Assembly (NCBI RefSeq): GCF_010730745.1
Contig: NZ_AP022615.1
Location: 3,720,001 to 3,784,000, forward strand
Direction of reading: 5' to 3'
Source of the DNA: Mycobacterium heidelbergense
GTDB lineage: Bacteria > Actinomycetota > Actinomycetes > Mycobacteriales > Mycobacteriaceae
Length of the DNA stretch: 64,000 bases
Part shown: in pieces, positions 52,475 through 61,858 of the stretch
Numbering within the stretch: the first letter of the stretch is position 1
How the letters are laid out: the number at the start of each line of letters is the position of its first letter
Made by a program: the position numbers and the translations under genes
The notes under the pieces: model-generated
Database searches by the model: none
Seen by the model: only the letters and a program-made list of their open reading frames with translations
Told to the model about the DNA's origin: nothing

Positions 52475-52741
52475 ATGGCACACAAAAAGGGCGCTTCCAG
52501 CTCGCGCAACGGCCGCGATTCGGCCGCGCAGCGGCTGGGCGTGAAGCGGTTCGGCGGCCAGGTCGTCAAGGCCGGCGAAATCCTCATCCGCCAGCGTGGC
52601 ACCAAATTCCACCCCGGCGCGGGCGTCGGGCGTGGCGGCGACGACACCTTGTTCGCCAAGGAAGCCGGGGCCGTCGAGTTCGGGGTCAAGCGCGGGCGCA
52701 AGACCGTCAGCATCGTCGCGGCCGGGCGGACCACCGACTGA
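52475..52741 (+). CDS. rpmA: 50S ribosomal protein L27
   Basis: An 88-residue L27 beginning AHKKGASSSRNGRDS with QRGTKFHPGAGVGRGGDDTLF near 38. There is no N-terminal cleaved extension as in some Firmicutes. The N-terminus reaches the peptidyl-transferase centre in bacterial ribosomes. Confidence 0.97.
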   Translation: MAHKKGASSSRNGRDSAAQRLGVKRFGGQVVKAGEILIRQRGTKFHPGAGVGRGGDDTLFAKEAGAVEFGVKRGRKTVSIVAAGRTTD

Positions 52742-52809
52742 GCCGACGCGAGTGTGCAACCGCTGCGACAATTCGAGGCTTAGCTCGCGGTAGCTGCACA
52801 CTCGGCGGC
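52742..52809. repeat. Imperfect palindrome between rpmA and obg (family copy D)
   Basis: GCCGACGCGAGTGTGCA (52742-52758) is mirrored by the complement of the segment ending at 52809, sharing CGAGTGTGCA. It is a weaker relative of the palindromes at 23927, 33172 and 57487. It lies between co-directional genes, so it may reduce read-through from rpmA into obg. Confidence 0.45.
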
Positions 52810-52824
52810 CCGAGAGGACCCTCG

Positions 52825-54279
52825 ATGCCTCGGTTTGTCGATCGCGTCGTCATCCACGCGCGGGCGGGTTCCGGCGGCAACGGCTGCGCGTCGGTCCACC
52901 GCGAGAAGTTCAAGCCGCTGGGCGGCCCCGACGGCGGCAACGGCGGCCGCGGCGGCAGCATCGTCCTGGTCGTCGACCCCCAGGTCCACACCCTGCTGGA
53001 CTTCCATTTCCATCCGCACGTCACCGCGCCGTCGGGCAAGCAGGGGATGGGCAACAACCGCGACGGCGCCGCCGGCGCGGACCTGGAGGTGAGGGTCCCC
53101 GACGGGACGGTCGTGCTGGACGAAAACGGCCGGCTGCTGGCCGATTTGGTGGGCGCGGGCACCCGCTTTGAAGCCGCGGCCGGCGGCCGCGGCGGCCTGG
53201 GCAACGCGGCGCTGGCGTCGCGCGCCCGCAAGGCCCCGGGTTTCGCGCTGCTCGGCGAGGAGGGCCAGTCCCGCGACCTGACGCTGGAGCTCAAGTCCGT
53301 CGCCGATGTGGGCCTGATCGGGTTTCCCTCGGCCGGGAAATCGTCACTGGTCTCCGCGATTTCGGCCGCCAAGCCGAAGATCGCCGACTACCCGTTCACC
53401 ACGCTGGTGCCCAACCTCGGGGTGGTCTCGGCGGGCGAGCACACCTTCACCGTCGCCGACGTGCCCGGCCTGATCCCGGGCGCGTCCCAGGGCCGCGGCC
53501 TGGGCCTGGACTTCCTCCGGCACATCGAGCGGTGCGCCGTGCTGGTACACGTGGTGGATTGTGCGACCGCCGAACCGGGCCGCGACCCGATTTCCGACAT
53601 CGACGCGCTGGAAGCCGAACTCGCCGCGTATTCGCCCACGCTGCAGGGGGATGCGGCCCTGGAGGACCTCGCCGAGCGGCCGCGGGCGGTGGTGCTCAAC
53701 AAGGTCGACGTGCCGGAAGCCCGTGAGCTCGCCGAATTCGTCCGCGACGAGATCGCCGAACGCGGCTGGCCGGTGTTCCTGGTGTCGACCGTCAGCCGTG
53801 TTGGCTTGCAGCCCTTGATCTTCGGCCTCTGGCAGATGGTCTCGGACTACGCCGCCGCGCGACCGCAGATCGCGCCGCGCCGGCCGGTGATTCGGCCGGT
53901 GCCCGTCGACGACAGCGGCTTCACCGTCGCGCCGGACGGGCAGGGCGGTTTCGTCGTCACCGGCGCGCGGCCGCAGCGCTGGGTCGGCCAGACCAACTTC
54001 GACAACGACGAGGCCGTCGGCTATCTCGCCGACCGCCTGGCGCGCCTCGGTGTGGAAGAGGAATTGCTGAGGCTGGGCGCCGAACCCGGGTGCGCGGTGA
54101 CCATCGGAGACATGACGTTCGACTGGGAGCCGCAGACGCCCGCGGGCCAGCAGGTTGCGTTGTCTGGACGAGGCACCGACGCGCGGCTGGAACGCAGCGA
54201 GCGTGTCGGCGCCGCCGAGCGCAAGGCCGCCCGGCGCCGGCGCCGCGATCCGGGTCCCGAACACGGTGGCGATTCGTGA
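52825..54279 (+). CDS. obg: Obg/CgtA family GTPase
   Basis: A 484-residue ribosome-associated GTPase. The glycine-rich Obg fold (GSGGNGCASVHREKF near 17) fills the first 160 residues, the G domain has GFPSAGKSS at about 166-174, DVPG near 212 and NKVD near 292, and the C-terminal OCT domain follows (about 355-435) with a basic tail RRRRRDPGP. It is linked to 50S assembly and stress. GAGAGGA precedes ATG 52825. Stop overlaps proB. Confidence 0.96.
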   Translation: MPRFVDRVVIHARAGSGGNGCASVHREKFKPLGGPDGGNGGRGGSIVLVVDPQVHTLLDFHFHPHVTAPSGKQGMGNNRDGAAGADLEVRVPDGTVVLDENGRLLADLVGAGTRFEAAAGGRGGLGNAALASRARKAPGFALLGEEGQSRDLTLELKSVADVGLIGFPSAGKSSLVSAISAAKPKIADYPFTTLVPNLGVVSAGEHTFTVADVPGLIPGASQGRGLGLDFLRHIERCAVLVHVVDCATAEPGRDPISDIDALEAELAAYSPTLQGDAALEDLAERPRAVVLNKVDVPEARELAEFVRDEIAERGWPVFLVSTVSRVGLQPLIFGLWQMVSDYAAARPQIAPRRPVIRPVPVDDSGFTVAPDGQGGFVVTGARPQRWVGQTNFDNDEAVGYLADRLARLGVEEELLRLGAEPGCAVTIGDMTFDWEPQTPAGQQVALSGRGTDARLERSERVGAAERKAARRRRRDPGPEHGGDS

Positions 54280-55379
54280 GCGGGCAGCGCGACACCATCC
54301 GAACGGCGCGCAGCCTCGTGGTCAAGGTCGGGACCAACGCGCTGACCACGCCGTCCGGGGTGTTCGACGCCGGCCGGCTGGCCGGGCTGGCCGAGGCGAT
54401 CGAGGCGCGCATGAAGGCGGGGACCGACGTCGTCATCGTGTCGTCGGGCGCCATCGCCGCGGGCATCGAACCGCTCGGATTGTCGCGTCGCCCAAAGGAT
54501 TTGGCGACCAAGCAGGCCGCGGCCAGCGTCGGGCAGGTGGCGCTGGTGAACGCCTGGAGCGCGGCGTTCGCCCGGTACGGCCGCACGGTCGGGCAGGTGC
54601 TGCTGACCGCCCACGACATTTCGGTGCGCGCCTCCCACACCAACGCCCAGCGCACCCTGGACCGGCTGCGCGCGCTGCACGCGGTGGCGATCGTCAACGA
54701 AAACGACACCGTGGCCACCAACGAGATCCGGTTCGGCGACAACGACCGGCTCTCGGCGCTGGTGGCCCACCTGGTCGGCGCCGAGGCCCTGGTGCTGCTC
54801 TCCGACATCGACGGGCTCTACGACTCCGATCCCAGGAAAGTGCCCGGGGCGCGGTTGATTCCCGAGGTGGGAGGGCCGGCGGATCTCGACGGCGTGGTCG
54901 CCGGTCCGGGCAGCGACCTGGGCACCGGCGGAATGGCGTCGAAGGTGTCGTCGGCGCTGCTGGCCGCCGACGCCGGGGTCCCGGTGCTGCTGGCCGCCGC
55001 GGCCGGCGCCGCGACCGCGCTGACCGACGCCTCGGCCGGCACGGTGTTCGCCGCGCGGCCGGATCGGATGTCGGCCCGCCGGTTCTGGGTGCGGTATGCC
55101 GCCGAGGCGGCCGGTTCGCTGACGCTTGACGAGGGCGCGGTGCGCGCGGTGCTGCGGCAACGCCGCTCGCTGCTGGCCGCGGGGATCTCCGCGGTGTCGG
55201 GCCGGTTCTATGCCGGCGATGTCGTCGAATTGCGCGGACCGGACGCGACCATGGTGGGCCGGGGCGTGGTCGCCTACGACGCGGCCGAACTGGCCACCAT
55301 GATGGGCCGGTCGACCTCCGAGCTGCCCGGTGAGCTGCGCCGGCCCGCGGTGCACGCCGACGACCTGGTCGCCGTGTAG
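54276..55379 (+). CDS. proB: Glutamate 5-kinase
   Basis: A 367-residue enzyme for the first step of proline synthesis. VVKVGTNAL near 13, SSGAIAAG near 53, NENDTVA near 140 and SDIDGLY near 173 are the amino-acid kinase motifs; the C-terminal PUA domain starts near 275. GTG 54276 overlaps the obg TGA by 4 bp, a pairing seen across actinobacteria. Confidence 0.96.
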   Translation: MSGQRDTIRTARSLVVKVGTNALTTPSGVFDAGRLAGLAEAIEARMKAGTDVVIVSSGAIAAGIEPLGLSRRPKDLATKQAAASVGQVALVNAWSAAFARYGRTVGQVLLTAHDISVRASHTNAQRTLDRLRALHAVAIVNENDTVATNEIRFGDNDRLSALVAHLVGAEALVLLSDIDGLYDSDPRKVPGARLIPEVGGPADLDGVVAGPGSDLGTGGMASKVSSALLAADAGVPVLLAAAAGAATALTDASAGTVFAARPDRMSARRFWVRYAAEAAGSLTLDEGAVRAVLRQRRSLLAAGISAVSGRFYAGDVVELRGPDATMVGRGVVAYDAAELATMMGRSTSELPGELRRPAVHADDLVAV

Positions 55380-55469
55380 CCATCCAGCACCACGAAAGTG
55401 CCACTGGCAACACATTTCCCGGGTAGCGCCATCGGTGGTTGCACTCTCGCGGCGCCGCCCGGATCGGTG

Positions 55470-56117
55470 TTAAGCCGATGCCGCCTTGAGATACAAGGCG
55501 CCCCAGATGATGTGGGCCAGCGTCGCGGCCAGCTCGGCGTCGTAGGAGTCGGGAGCGGCGGGGAGATTCTGCTGGCACGCCCGCTCGACCATCCAGGTCA
55601 GCGCGCTGGCGGTGGTGGCCGCGGGCAGCTCGGGGCGGATGGAGCAGTCGGCCTGGCCGTCCTCGATGACGCGGGTCATTCGCCCCGTGATGGCGGTCAG
55701 CAGATCGCGATAGGTCGCCCCGACCAACGGGTCATAGGCGGCCATCTCGTTCAGCGCGACCAGCACCGGTTGGTGACGCCGGTAGCTTTCGATGATGCCG
55801 GCCATCGCGGCGCGGACGTCGTCGGGATCGTGCCGCCACGCCACGCTCCACCAGCGATCCGCGCCGTCGGCGAGGTCGGCGAACACCTGGCCGGCCAGGC
55901 GGCGCAGCAGGTGGCCCTTGTCCTCGAAGTAGATGTAGAAGCTGGCCCGCGAAATGCCGGCCTCGGTCGACAGCCGGTCCACGCTGAGCTCGGTGAAGCT
56001 GGCGCCGTCGCGCATCAGCCGCTCGGTGGCATCCAGCAACCGGCGCTCCATCTGCTCGCGCCGCTGCTGTCGCCCCTGACCGCGACCGGCCTGCGGCTTC
56101 CTGGTGACCGACGGCAT
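55470..56117 (-). CDS. TetR-family transcriptional regulator
   Basis: A 215-residue repressor-type protein. The DNA-binding helices are at about 30-75 (FTELSVDRLSTEAGISRASF, then YIYFEDKGHLLRRLAG); the rest is a ligand-binding helical domain. It is divergent from a P450 gene across 83 bp that contains overlapping palindromes, so it most likely controls the P450 and itself. A TATGCT -10 (56129-56124 on this strand) ends 6 bp before its ATG, so its own transcript is predicted to be leaderless. I do not recall this gene next to proB in M. tuberculosis. Confidence 0.9.
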   Translation of the reverse strand: MPSVTRKPQAGRGQGRQQRREQMERRLLDATERLMRDGASFTELSVDRLSTEAGISRASFYIYFEDKGHLLRRLAGQVFADLADGADRWWSVAWRHDPDDVRAAMAGIIESYRRHQPVLVALNEMAAYDPLVGATYRDLLTAITGRMTRVIEDGQADCSIRPELPAATTASALTWMVERACQQNLPAAPDSYDAELAATLAHIIWGALYLKAASA

Positions 56118-56140
56118 TCGCCCAGCATAGCCAACCGCTC

Positions 56141-56177
56141 GACATATTGACTAGACGATATGTCTAGGCATATCGTC
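56141..56177. promoter_or_regulatory. Overlapping palindromic operators covering the P450 promoter
   Basis: Three interlocking inverted repeats: GACATAT/ATATGTC (56141-56164), CTAGAC-GATAT-GTCTAG (56151-56167) and GACGATAT/ATATCGTC (56154-56177). They cover a promoter TTGACT (56147-56152), 18 bp, TATCGT (56171-56176) for the P450 gene. Two TetR dimers could bind on adjacent faces and block RNA polymerase. Confidence 0.7.
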
Positions 56178-56200
56178 GGTTCCAGCCTGGGAGGATCGCC

Positions 56201-57478
56201 ATGACCGTGCTGACCGGGATGTCCGGCACCGACAAGCCACGCCGCGCCTACGACGCGATCGACCTGTCCTCGCGCGCGTTCTGGTCCACGACGGCGGCCG
56301 AGCGGGAACGCTCGTTCGCGGTGCTGCGAGCCGAGCGCCCGGTGAGCTGGCATCCCCCGGTCGAAGACGCCCTGATGCCCGATCCCGACGATCCCGGCTA
56401 CTGGGCGGTCACCCGGCGCTCCGACATCGTCGCGGTCAGCCGCGACAACGACGTCTTCCGGTCCGGCAAGGGCGTGATGTTCGAGAACATCCCCACGGAG
56501 CTGCTCGAAGCGTCGCAGTCCTTCCTGGCGATGGACCCGCCGCGGCACACCAAGCTGCGCAAGCTCGTCAGCGCCGCGTTCACCCCGAGGCAGGTCCGCC
56601 GCATCGAGGACTCGATCAAGGCGAACGCCAGGGCCATCGTCGAAGAGCTCCGGGCCGCCGGCAGCGGGGCCGATTTCGTCGACCACTGCGCCAAGGAACT
56701 GCCGATCCGCACGCTGTCCGACATGGTGGGGATCCCGGAATCCGAGCGAGAGCACATGGCGCACGCGACCGACGCCATGGTGTCGTGGGCCGATCCCGCC
56801 TACCTCGGCGGCCGCCACCCGATGGAGGTGTTGGTCGAAAACCAGACGTATGTGCATCGGGTGGCCGGGGCGCTCGCCGCGGAGCGCCGCGAGCGCCCCG
56901 GCGACGACCTGATCAGCGGCCTGGTGCACGCCGAGGTCGACGGCGACCGGCTTTCCGATGCCGACGTGGCGGCGTTCTTCGTGCTGCTCTCGGTGGCGGC
57001 CAACGACACCACCCGCCAGACCACCAGCCACGCGCTGAAGGCGCTGACCGACTTCCCCGAGTAGAGGGCCTGGCTGCTCGAGGATTTCGACAACCGGATC
57101 GGCACCGCGGTCGAGGAGTTCGTCCGTTGGGCCTCGCCGGTCATGACCTTCCGCCGCACGGCCGCAACGGATGTCGAGCTCGGCGGCCAGAGGATCCGGG
57201 CGGGGGACAAGGTGGTGATGTTCTATTCCTCCGGCAACTGGGACACCGAGGCGTTCGACCGCCCGGAGCGGTTGGACCTGAGCCGCAGCCCCAACCCACA
57301 CGTCGGCTTCGGCGGCGGCGGGGTGCACTTTTGCCTTGGGGCCCATGTGGCCCGCGCGCAACTGCGCGCCATCTTCGGCGAGCTGCTGCGCCAGCTGCCG
57401 GACATCCGGGCGGGCGAGCCGACCTATGTCGCGGGCAACTTCATCCACGCCGTCCGCAGCATGCCCTGCACCTTCTAA
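56201..57478 (+). pseudogene. Cytochrome P450 gene interrupted by an in-frame amber codon
   Basis: The frame encodes a 425-residue soluble P450 except that codon 288 (57062-57064) is TAG. The reading before it ends LKALTDFPE and resumes at once with RAWLLEDFDNRIG, where family members have PEQRA, so a CAG-to-TAG change is the simplest cause. Intact features: FLAMDPPRHTKLRKLVS near 106, I-helix AANDTTRQTTS near 268 (with the acid-Thr pair), a Glu/Arg segment (EEFVRWAS) downstream of the stop, and the heme loop FGGGGVHFCLG near 370. The ATG at 56201 has GGGAGGA. The truncated product lacks the heme Cys and would be inactive unless the amber is read through. Possibly a recent mutation or a sequencing error. 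Confidence 0.85.
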
Positions 57479-57486
57479 ATCCCCCC

Positions 57487-57550
57487 GCGCGAGCGTGCGT
57501 GTTTGTGCAGCGACACGCCGTCGCGGCCGGCATTCTGCGCACGCTCGCGC
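57487..57550. terminator. 64-bp palindrome between convergent genes (family copy B)
   Basis: 13-bp arms (57487-57499 and 57538-57550) are perfect reverse complements with core GCGAGCGTGCG. The loop contains CGACACGCCG as in copy A at 23927-23990. It lies between the P450 frame and the convergent cysteine hydrolase gene and ends 7 bp before the latter's stop. Confidence 0.6.
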
Positions 57551-57556
57551 CAGGGT

Positions 57557-58093
57557 TCAGCCGAGGCAGTCGGCCGCCGTCGTGAGTTCGGCGGACATGT
57601 TCTTCTCCATCATCTTCAGCGCCGCCGCACCCAGCTCGGGGTCGATGTGGGCGACCGCGTCGGTCGGAATCACGACGCGGAAGTGGCGCACATAGGCGTC
57701 GAGCGCCGTGTAGAGGATGCACTGCTCGGTGACCTGGCCGGTCACGATCAGCCGCGTGGTGCCCAGACGGCCGAGCAGGTACGCCAGCGCCGTCGAATAG
57801 AATGCGCTGTGCCGGACCTTTGTCAGCGCGCGGCAATCCCCCGGCGGCAGGATCGGCGTCACCAGATCGGGCCGCGCCCCCTCGCGCGCGGCGCGGACGA
57901 TGTCGGAAAACTGGGCGGTGAAATCGCCGTAGTTGTCGTTGACGTACACCAGGTCGACGCCGTCGGATTCGCGCGCGCGCCGGACCAGATCGGCCAGCGG
58001 ATCGACGATCGCGCCGACATTGGGCATCAGTCGTTCCGCATCGGGATGGCGGTAGCTGTTCATCATGTCGACCACCACGACAGCGTCACTCAT
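57557..58093 (-). CDS. Isochorismatase-like cysteine hydrolase
   Basis: A 178-residue hydrolase of the isochorismatase superfamily (nicotinamidase-like). Triad residues are visible: Asp in VVVVDMMNSY near 9, Lys in LTKVRHSAFY near 88 and Cys in TGQVTEQCILYTAL near 121. I chose ATG 58093, matching the first strand of the fold. It is divergent from nadE by 58 bp; a nicotinamidase-like role beside NAD synthetase is tempting but not shown. Substrate unknown. Confidence 0.88.
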   Translation of the reverse strand: MSDAVVVVDMMNSYRHPDAERLMPNVGAIVDPLADLVRRARESDGVDLVYVNDNYGDFTAQFSDIVRAAREGARPDLVTPILPPGDCRALTKVRHSAFYSTALAYLLGRLGTTRLIVTGQVTEQCILYTALDAYVRHFRVVIPTDAVAHIDPELGAAALKMMEKNMSAELTTAADCLG

Positions 58094-58151
58094 GCCGAGG
58101 TGATACCCGGCGACCCTGCCTTGACACCCGCCAGGCGACAATGGAAGGGCG

Positions 58152-60206
58152 ATGAACGTTCACAAGGACTTCTACAACAGCTACGGGCAGGGTTTCGTCC
58201 GCGTCGCCGCATGCACGCACCACACCACGATCGGCGATCCGGCGGCTAACGCTGAGTCGGTTCTGCGGCTGGCCCGCGAGTGCCACGACGACGGCGTCGC
58301 GGTGGCCGTCTTCCCCGAGCTGACGCTGTCCGGCTACTCCATCGAGGACATCGTCCTGCAGGACCTGTTGCTCGACGACGTCGAAGCCGCCCTCGCCGGA
58401 ATCGTGGCATCGTCAGCGACATTGTTGCCGGTGTTGGTCGTCGGCGCGCCGCTGCGCCACCGGCACCGCGTCTACAACACCGCGGTGGTCATCCATCGCG
58501 GGGCGGTGCTCGGTGTGGCGCCCAAGTCGTACCTGCCCACCTACCGCGAGTTCTACGAGCGCCGCCAGATCGCGCCCGGCGACGACGAGCGCGGCACGAT
58601 CCGGATCCGCGATATAGAGGCCCCGTTCGGCCCCGACCTGTTGTTCGCCGCGTCCGACCTGCCCGACTTCGTGCTGCACGTCGAGATCTGCGAGGACATG
58701 TTCGTGCCGATCCCGCCCAGCGCGGAGGCGGCGCTGGCCGGCGCGACGGTGCTGGCGAACCTGTCCGGCAGCCCGATCACCATCGGCCGCGCCGAGGATC
58801 GTTGCCTGCTGGCCCGCTCGGCGTCCTCGCGGTGCCTGGCGGCCTACGTCTACGCCGCGGCGGGGGAGGGCGAATCGACGACCGACCTGGCCTGGGATGG
58901 CCAGACCATGGTGTGGGAGAACGGCGTGCTGCTCGCCTCATCTGAGCGCTTTCCGAAGGGGGAGCGGCGCAGCGTCGCCGACGTCGACATCGAGCTGCTC
59001 CGGTCGGAACGGCTGCGGATGGGGACCTTCGACGACAACCGGCGCCACCACCGCGCGTCGGCGGAGTCGTTCCGGCGCATCGAGTTCCGGCTCGACCCGC
59101 CCGGCGGCGACATCGGGCTGCGCCGCGAGATCGAGCGGTTTCCGTTCGTGCCGGCCGATCCGCAACGGCTGCAACAGGATTGCTACGAGGCGTACAACAT
59201 CCAAGTTGCCGGGCTCGAGCAGCGGTTGCGCGCGCTGAATTACCCCAAGGTCGTCATCGGGATTTCCGGCGGGCTGGACTCCACGCACGCGCTGATCGTG
59301 GCCGCCCGCGCGATGGACCGCGAAGACCGGCCCCGCGGCGACATCCTGGCGTTCACGCTGCCCGGCTTCGCCACCGGGGACCGCACCAAGCGCAACGCCG
59401 TGGAGCTGTGCCGCGCGCTCGGTGTCACCTTCGCCGAGATCGACATCCGCGAGACCGCGCAGCTGATGCTCAAGGAGATCGACCACCCGTTCGGGCGCGG
59501 CGAGAAGGTGTACGACGTCACGTTCGAGAACGTTCAGGCCGGCCTGCGCACGGACTATCTCTTCCGGCTGGCCAATCAGCGCGGCGGCATCGTGCTGGGC
59601 ACCGGTGACCTCTCCGAGCTGGGGCTGGGTTGGTCGACATACGGTGTCGGCGACCAGATGTCGCACTACAACGTCAACGCCGGCGTGCCCAAGACGCTGA
59701 TCCAGCATCTGATCCGCTGGGTCATTTCGTCCGGTCAATTCGAATCGGACGTGTGCGAGGTGCTGCGGTCGGTGCTCGACACCGAGATCACCCCGGAGCT
59801 CATTCCCAGCGGCGAGGAGGAAGAGCTGCAGAGCAGCGAGGCGAAGATCGGGCCGTTTGCCCTGCAGGACTTTTCGCTGTTTCACGTGCTGCGCTACGGA
59901 TTCCGCCCGTCGAAGGTCGCGTTCTTGGCGTGGCACGCGTGGAGCGATCCCAGGCAGGGCAACTGGCCGCCCGGATTCCCCGAGGACAAGCGACCGTCGT
60001 ACTCGCTGAAGGAGATTCGGCATTGGCTGCAGGTGTTCGTGCAGCGCTTCTACTCGTTCAGCCAGTTCAAGCGCTCGGCGCTGCCCAACGGCCCCAAGGT
60101 GTCGCACGGCGGCGCGCTGTCGCCGCGCGGCGATTGGCGCGCCCCGTCGGACATGTCGGCGCGCATCTGGCTCGACGAGATCGAACGCGAGGTCCCCGAA
60201 GACTAG
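58152..60206 (+). CDS. nadE: Glutamine-dependent NAD+ synthetase
   Basis: A 684-residue two-domain enzyme making NAD from NaAD. The glutaminase half is nitrilase-like with triad Glu56 in FPELTLSG, Lys in PKSYLPTYREFYE near 125 and Cys in VEICEDMF near 180. The synthetase half has the ATP motif GISGGLDSTHALI near 374. Length agrees with the M. tuberculosis enzyme (679), in which an ammonia tunnel links the halves. Confidence 0.96.
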   Translation: MNVHKDFYNSYGQGFVRVAACTHHTTIGDPAANAESVLRLARECHDDGVAVAVFPELTLSGYSIEDIVLQDLLLDDVEAALAGIVASSATLLPVLVVGAPLRHRHRVYNTAVVIHRGAVLGVAPKSYLPTYREFYERRQIAPGDDERGTIRIRDIEAPFGPDLLFAASDLPDFVLHVEICEDMFVPIPPSAEAALAGATVLANLSGSPITIGRAEDRCLLARSASSRCLAAYVYAAAGEGESTTDLAWDGQTMVWENGVLLASSERFPKGERRSVADVDIELLRSERLRMGTFDDNRRHHRASAESFRRIEFRLDPPGGDIGLRREIERFPFVPADPQRLQQDCYEAYNIQVAGLEQRLRALNYPKVVIGISGGLDSTHALIVAARAMDREDRPRGDILAFTLPGFATGDRTKRNAVELCRALGVTFAEIDIRETAQLMLKEIDHPFGRGEKVYDVTFENVQAGLRTDYLFRLANQRGGIVLGTGDLSELGLGWSTYGVGDQMSHYNVNAGVPKTLIQHLIRWVISSGQFESDVCEVLRSVLDTEITPELIPSGEEEELQSSEAKIGPFALQDFSLFHVLRYGFRPSKVAFLAWHAWSDPRQGNWPPGFPEDKRPSYSLKEIRHWLQVFVQRFYSFSQFKRSALPNGPKVSHGGALSPRGDWRAPSDMSARIWLDEIEREVPED

Positions 60207-60219
60207 CCGGCGAGTCGCG

Positions 60220-60837
60220 TTAGCGAATCAGGCCGACGCCGGGGACGAACCGGCCCACGCTGGCGGTGTAGGCGCGATAGGCGTCGCCGTGTGTCCGCGA
60301 CAGGTACGGCTCCTCGACGCGGCGGACCTGGAGATGGATGGTGGCGACCAGCAGGATAAAGCCGATGAAGGCAACCGGATTCGGCGTCACCAGGGCTATC
60401 CCGATGCCAAAGGTCAACATGGCGGTGTAGATGGGGTTGCGGATCCGGCCGAACACGCCGGTGCGCACCAGCGTGGTGGTCTCCCTTTCGTCCACCCCGA
60501 TTCGCCAGGAATCGCCCATCTCGAGTTGCGCGTAGACCGTCGCCGCGATGCCGGCCGTTGCGACCACGATGCCGACGGCCTGGGCCCACGCCGCGCCGAG
60601 CACGCAGACGGGCCCGATGATCCCGGCCTCTTGCAGGATCGGGGCGCTCACCGCCACCAGGAGCGCGACCACAAAGCCCACCCCGGCGACGCGTTCCACC
60701 GGGCCGCCGGCGCCGACGCCGCGAAGGCCGGCGGAGCCGGTGCGCCGATACTGGAGCCAACTGCGCCAGCCGAATCCGAGCACGCCGAACACCGCGAAGA
60801 GCACGAGGGCCATGTCGGCGGCGGCCGTCGGTGCCAC
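60220..60837 (-). CDS. Integral membrane protein of the isoprenylcysteine/phospholipid methyltransferase type
   Basis: A 205-residue membrane protein with about five helices. The C-terminal part has the ICMT/PEMT pattern: WRIGVDE near 110, LVRTGVFGRIRNPIYTAM near 124-141 (the R-x-R-N-P-x-Y core), and EEPYLSRTHGDAYRAYTASV near 175. These enzymes methylate membrane-anchored substrates with S-adenosylmethionine. Its place and orientation correspond to Rv2437 (recalled as shorter). Stops of this gene and nadE converge within 13 bp. Substrate unknown. Confidence 0.82.
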   Translation of the reverse strand: MAPTAAADMALVLFAVFGVLGFGWRSWLQYRRTGSAGLRGVGAGGPVERVAGVGFVVALLVAVSAPILQEAGIIGPVCVLGAAWAQAVGIVVATAGIAATVYAQLEMGDSWRIGVDERETTTLVRTGVFGRIRNPIYTAMLTFGIGIALVTPNPVAFIGFILLVATIHLQVRRVEEPYLSRTHGDAYRAYTASVGRFVPGVGLIR

Positions 60838-60882
60838 TCGGCGGCCTCCTTCCTCGCGGCGCGTTCGGACCGTGCTATTTCA

Positions 60883-61755
60883 TCAGGTTCGCAGCGCCGC
60901 GTCGATGGCGTCCGCATCCGGTGCGCAGTCACCGGCGCCGGGCACCAGCGTGGACAGGGTCGCCGCGGCGCAGGCCCGCTGCAACGCGGCCAGCCGCTCG
61001 GCCCGCGAACCGGGGTTGCCTGGCCAGTTCGCGGCCAGCACCCCGGCGAAGACGTCGCCGGCGCCGGTGGTGTCCACCGCTTTGACCGCCGGGGCGGGCA
61101 CCCAGAACTCGTCGTCGGGGCTGACGCAGCGGGCGCCGCGCGCACCCAGGGTGGTCACCAAGTGGGTTGGCCGCCAAGGCCATTCGGCGATCTCGGCTTC
61201 GTTTGCGATCACCACGTCCGCGACGGACGCCAGTTCGGCCAAGGAGCTTCGGTCCGAGCCGGCCGGTGACGCGTTGACGATGACGACCGCCCCGGCGGAA
61301 CCGGCTTCGCGCGCGGCCGCCACCGCCGTCGGCACCGGAATCTCCAACTGGGTCAACAGCACATCGCAGCCGGCAACGACCTCGCGAACATTGCCGGCGG
61401 CCAGCGTCAGCTGCCCGTTGGCGCCGGGCGCCACCACGATGGTGTTCTCGCCGCCGGCATCGACCACGATGACCGCGGTGCCGCTCGGCCCGGCCAGCGC
61501 GACCGTCCCGTCCAGCCCAACGTGGTTGGTCTGCAGGTGGGCCCGCAACCGGTCGGCGGCGGGATCGTCGCCGACCGCGCCGACGAATTGCACCCGCGCG
61601 CCCCCGCGCGCCGCCGCCACGGCCTGATTGCCGCCCTTGCCGCCGGGCGCGGAGGTCAACGACGACGCCAGCACCGTCTCGCCCGAGCGTGGAAGGGAGC
61701 TGACGTTGAACGTCAGATCCATGTTCACGCTGCCGACCACGCAGACCCTGGCCAT
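60883..61755 (-). CDS. rbsK: Ribokinase
   Basis: A 290-residue PfkB-family sugar kinase that phosphorylates ribose. The first signature is SAPGGKGGNQAVAAARGG near 36-53, the second is DTTGAGDVFAGVLA near 233-246 with the catalytic Asp. GDDPAADRLRAHL near 66 is ribokinase-typical. It is close to rpiB functionally, but the genes are 33 kb apart here. Divergent from the cyclase gene. Confidence 0.93.
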   Translation of the reverse strand: MARVCVVGSVNMDLTFNVSSLPRSGETVLASSLTSAPGGKGGNQAVAAARGGARVQFVGAVGDDPAADRLRAHLQTNHVGLDGTVALAGPSGTAVIVVDAGGENTIVVAPGANGQLTLAAGNVREVVAGCDVLLTQLEIPVPTAVAAAREAGSAGAVVIVNASPAGSDRSSLAELASVADVVIANEAEIAEWPWRPTHLVTTLGARGARCVSPDDEFWVPAPAVKAVDTTGAGDVFAGVLAANWPGNPGSRAERLAALQRACAAATLSTLVPGAGDCAPDADAIDAALRT

Positions 61756-61858
61756 GACGCCGAGGGTAGTCGGGTTCGCTTTGCGACAAATGCGATTTAT
61801 CGTGATGTTCGCGCGTTAGTCTGCTGCGTGATCGGTGCGTCGAGAGAAAGGAACGCGG

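Noticed and set aside
55390..55455. Palindrome between proB and tetR as a full member of the repeat family
   Set aside because: Arms match at only about 10 of 14 positions and the core motif is poorly kept; mentioned only as a weak relative.
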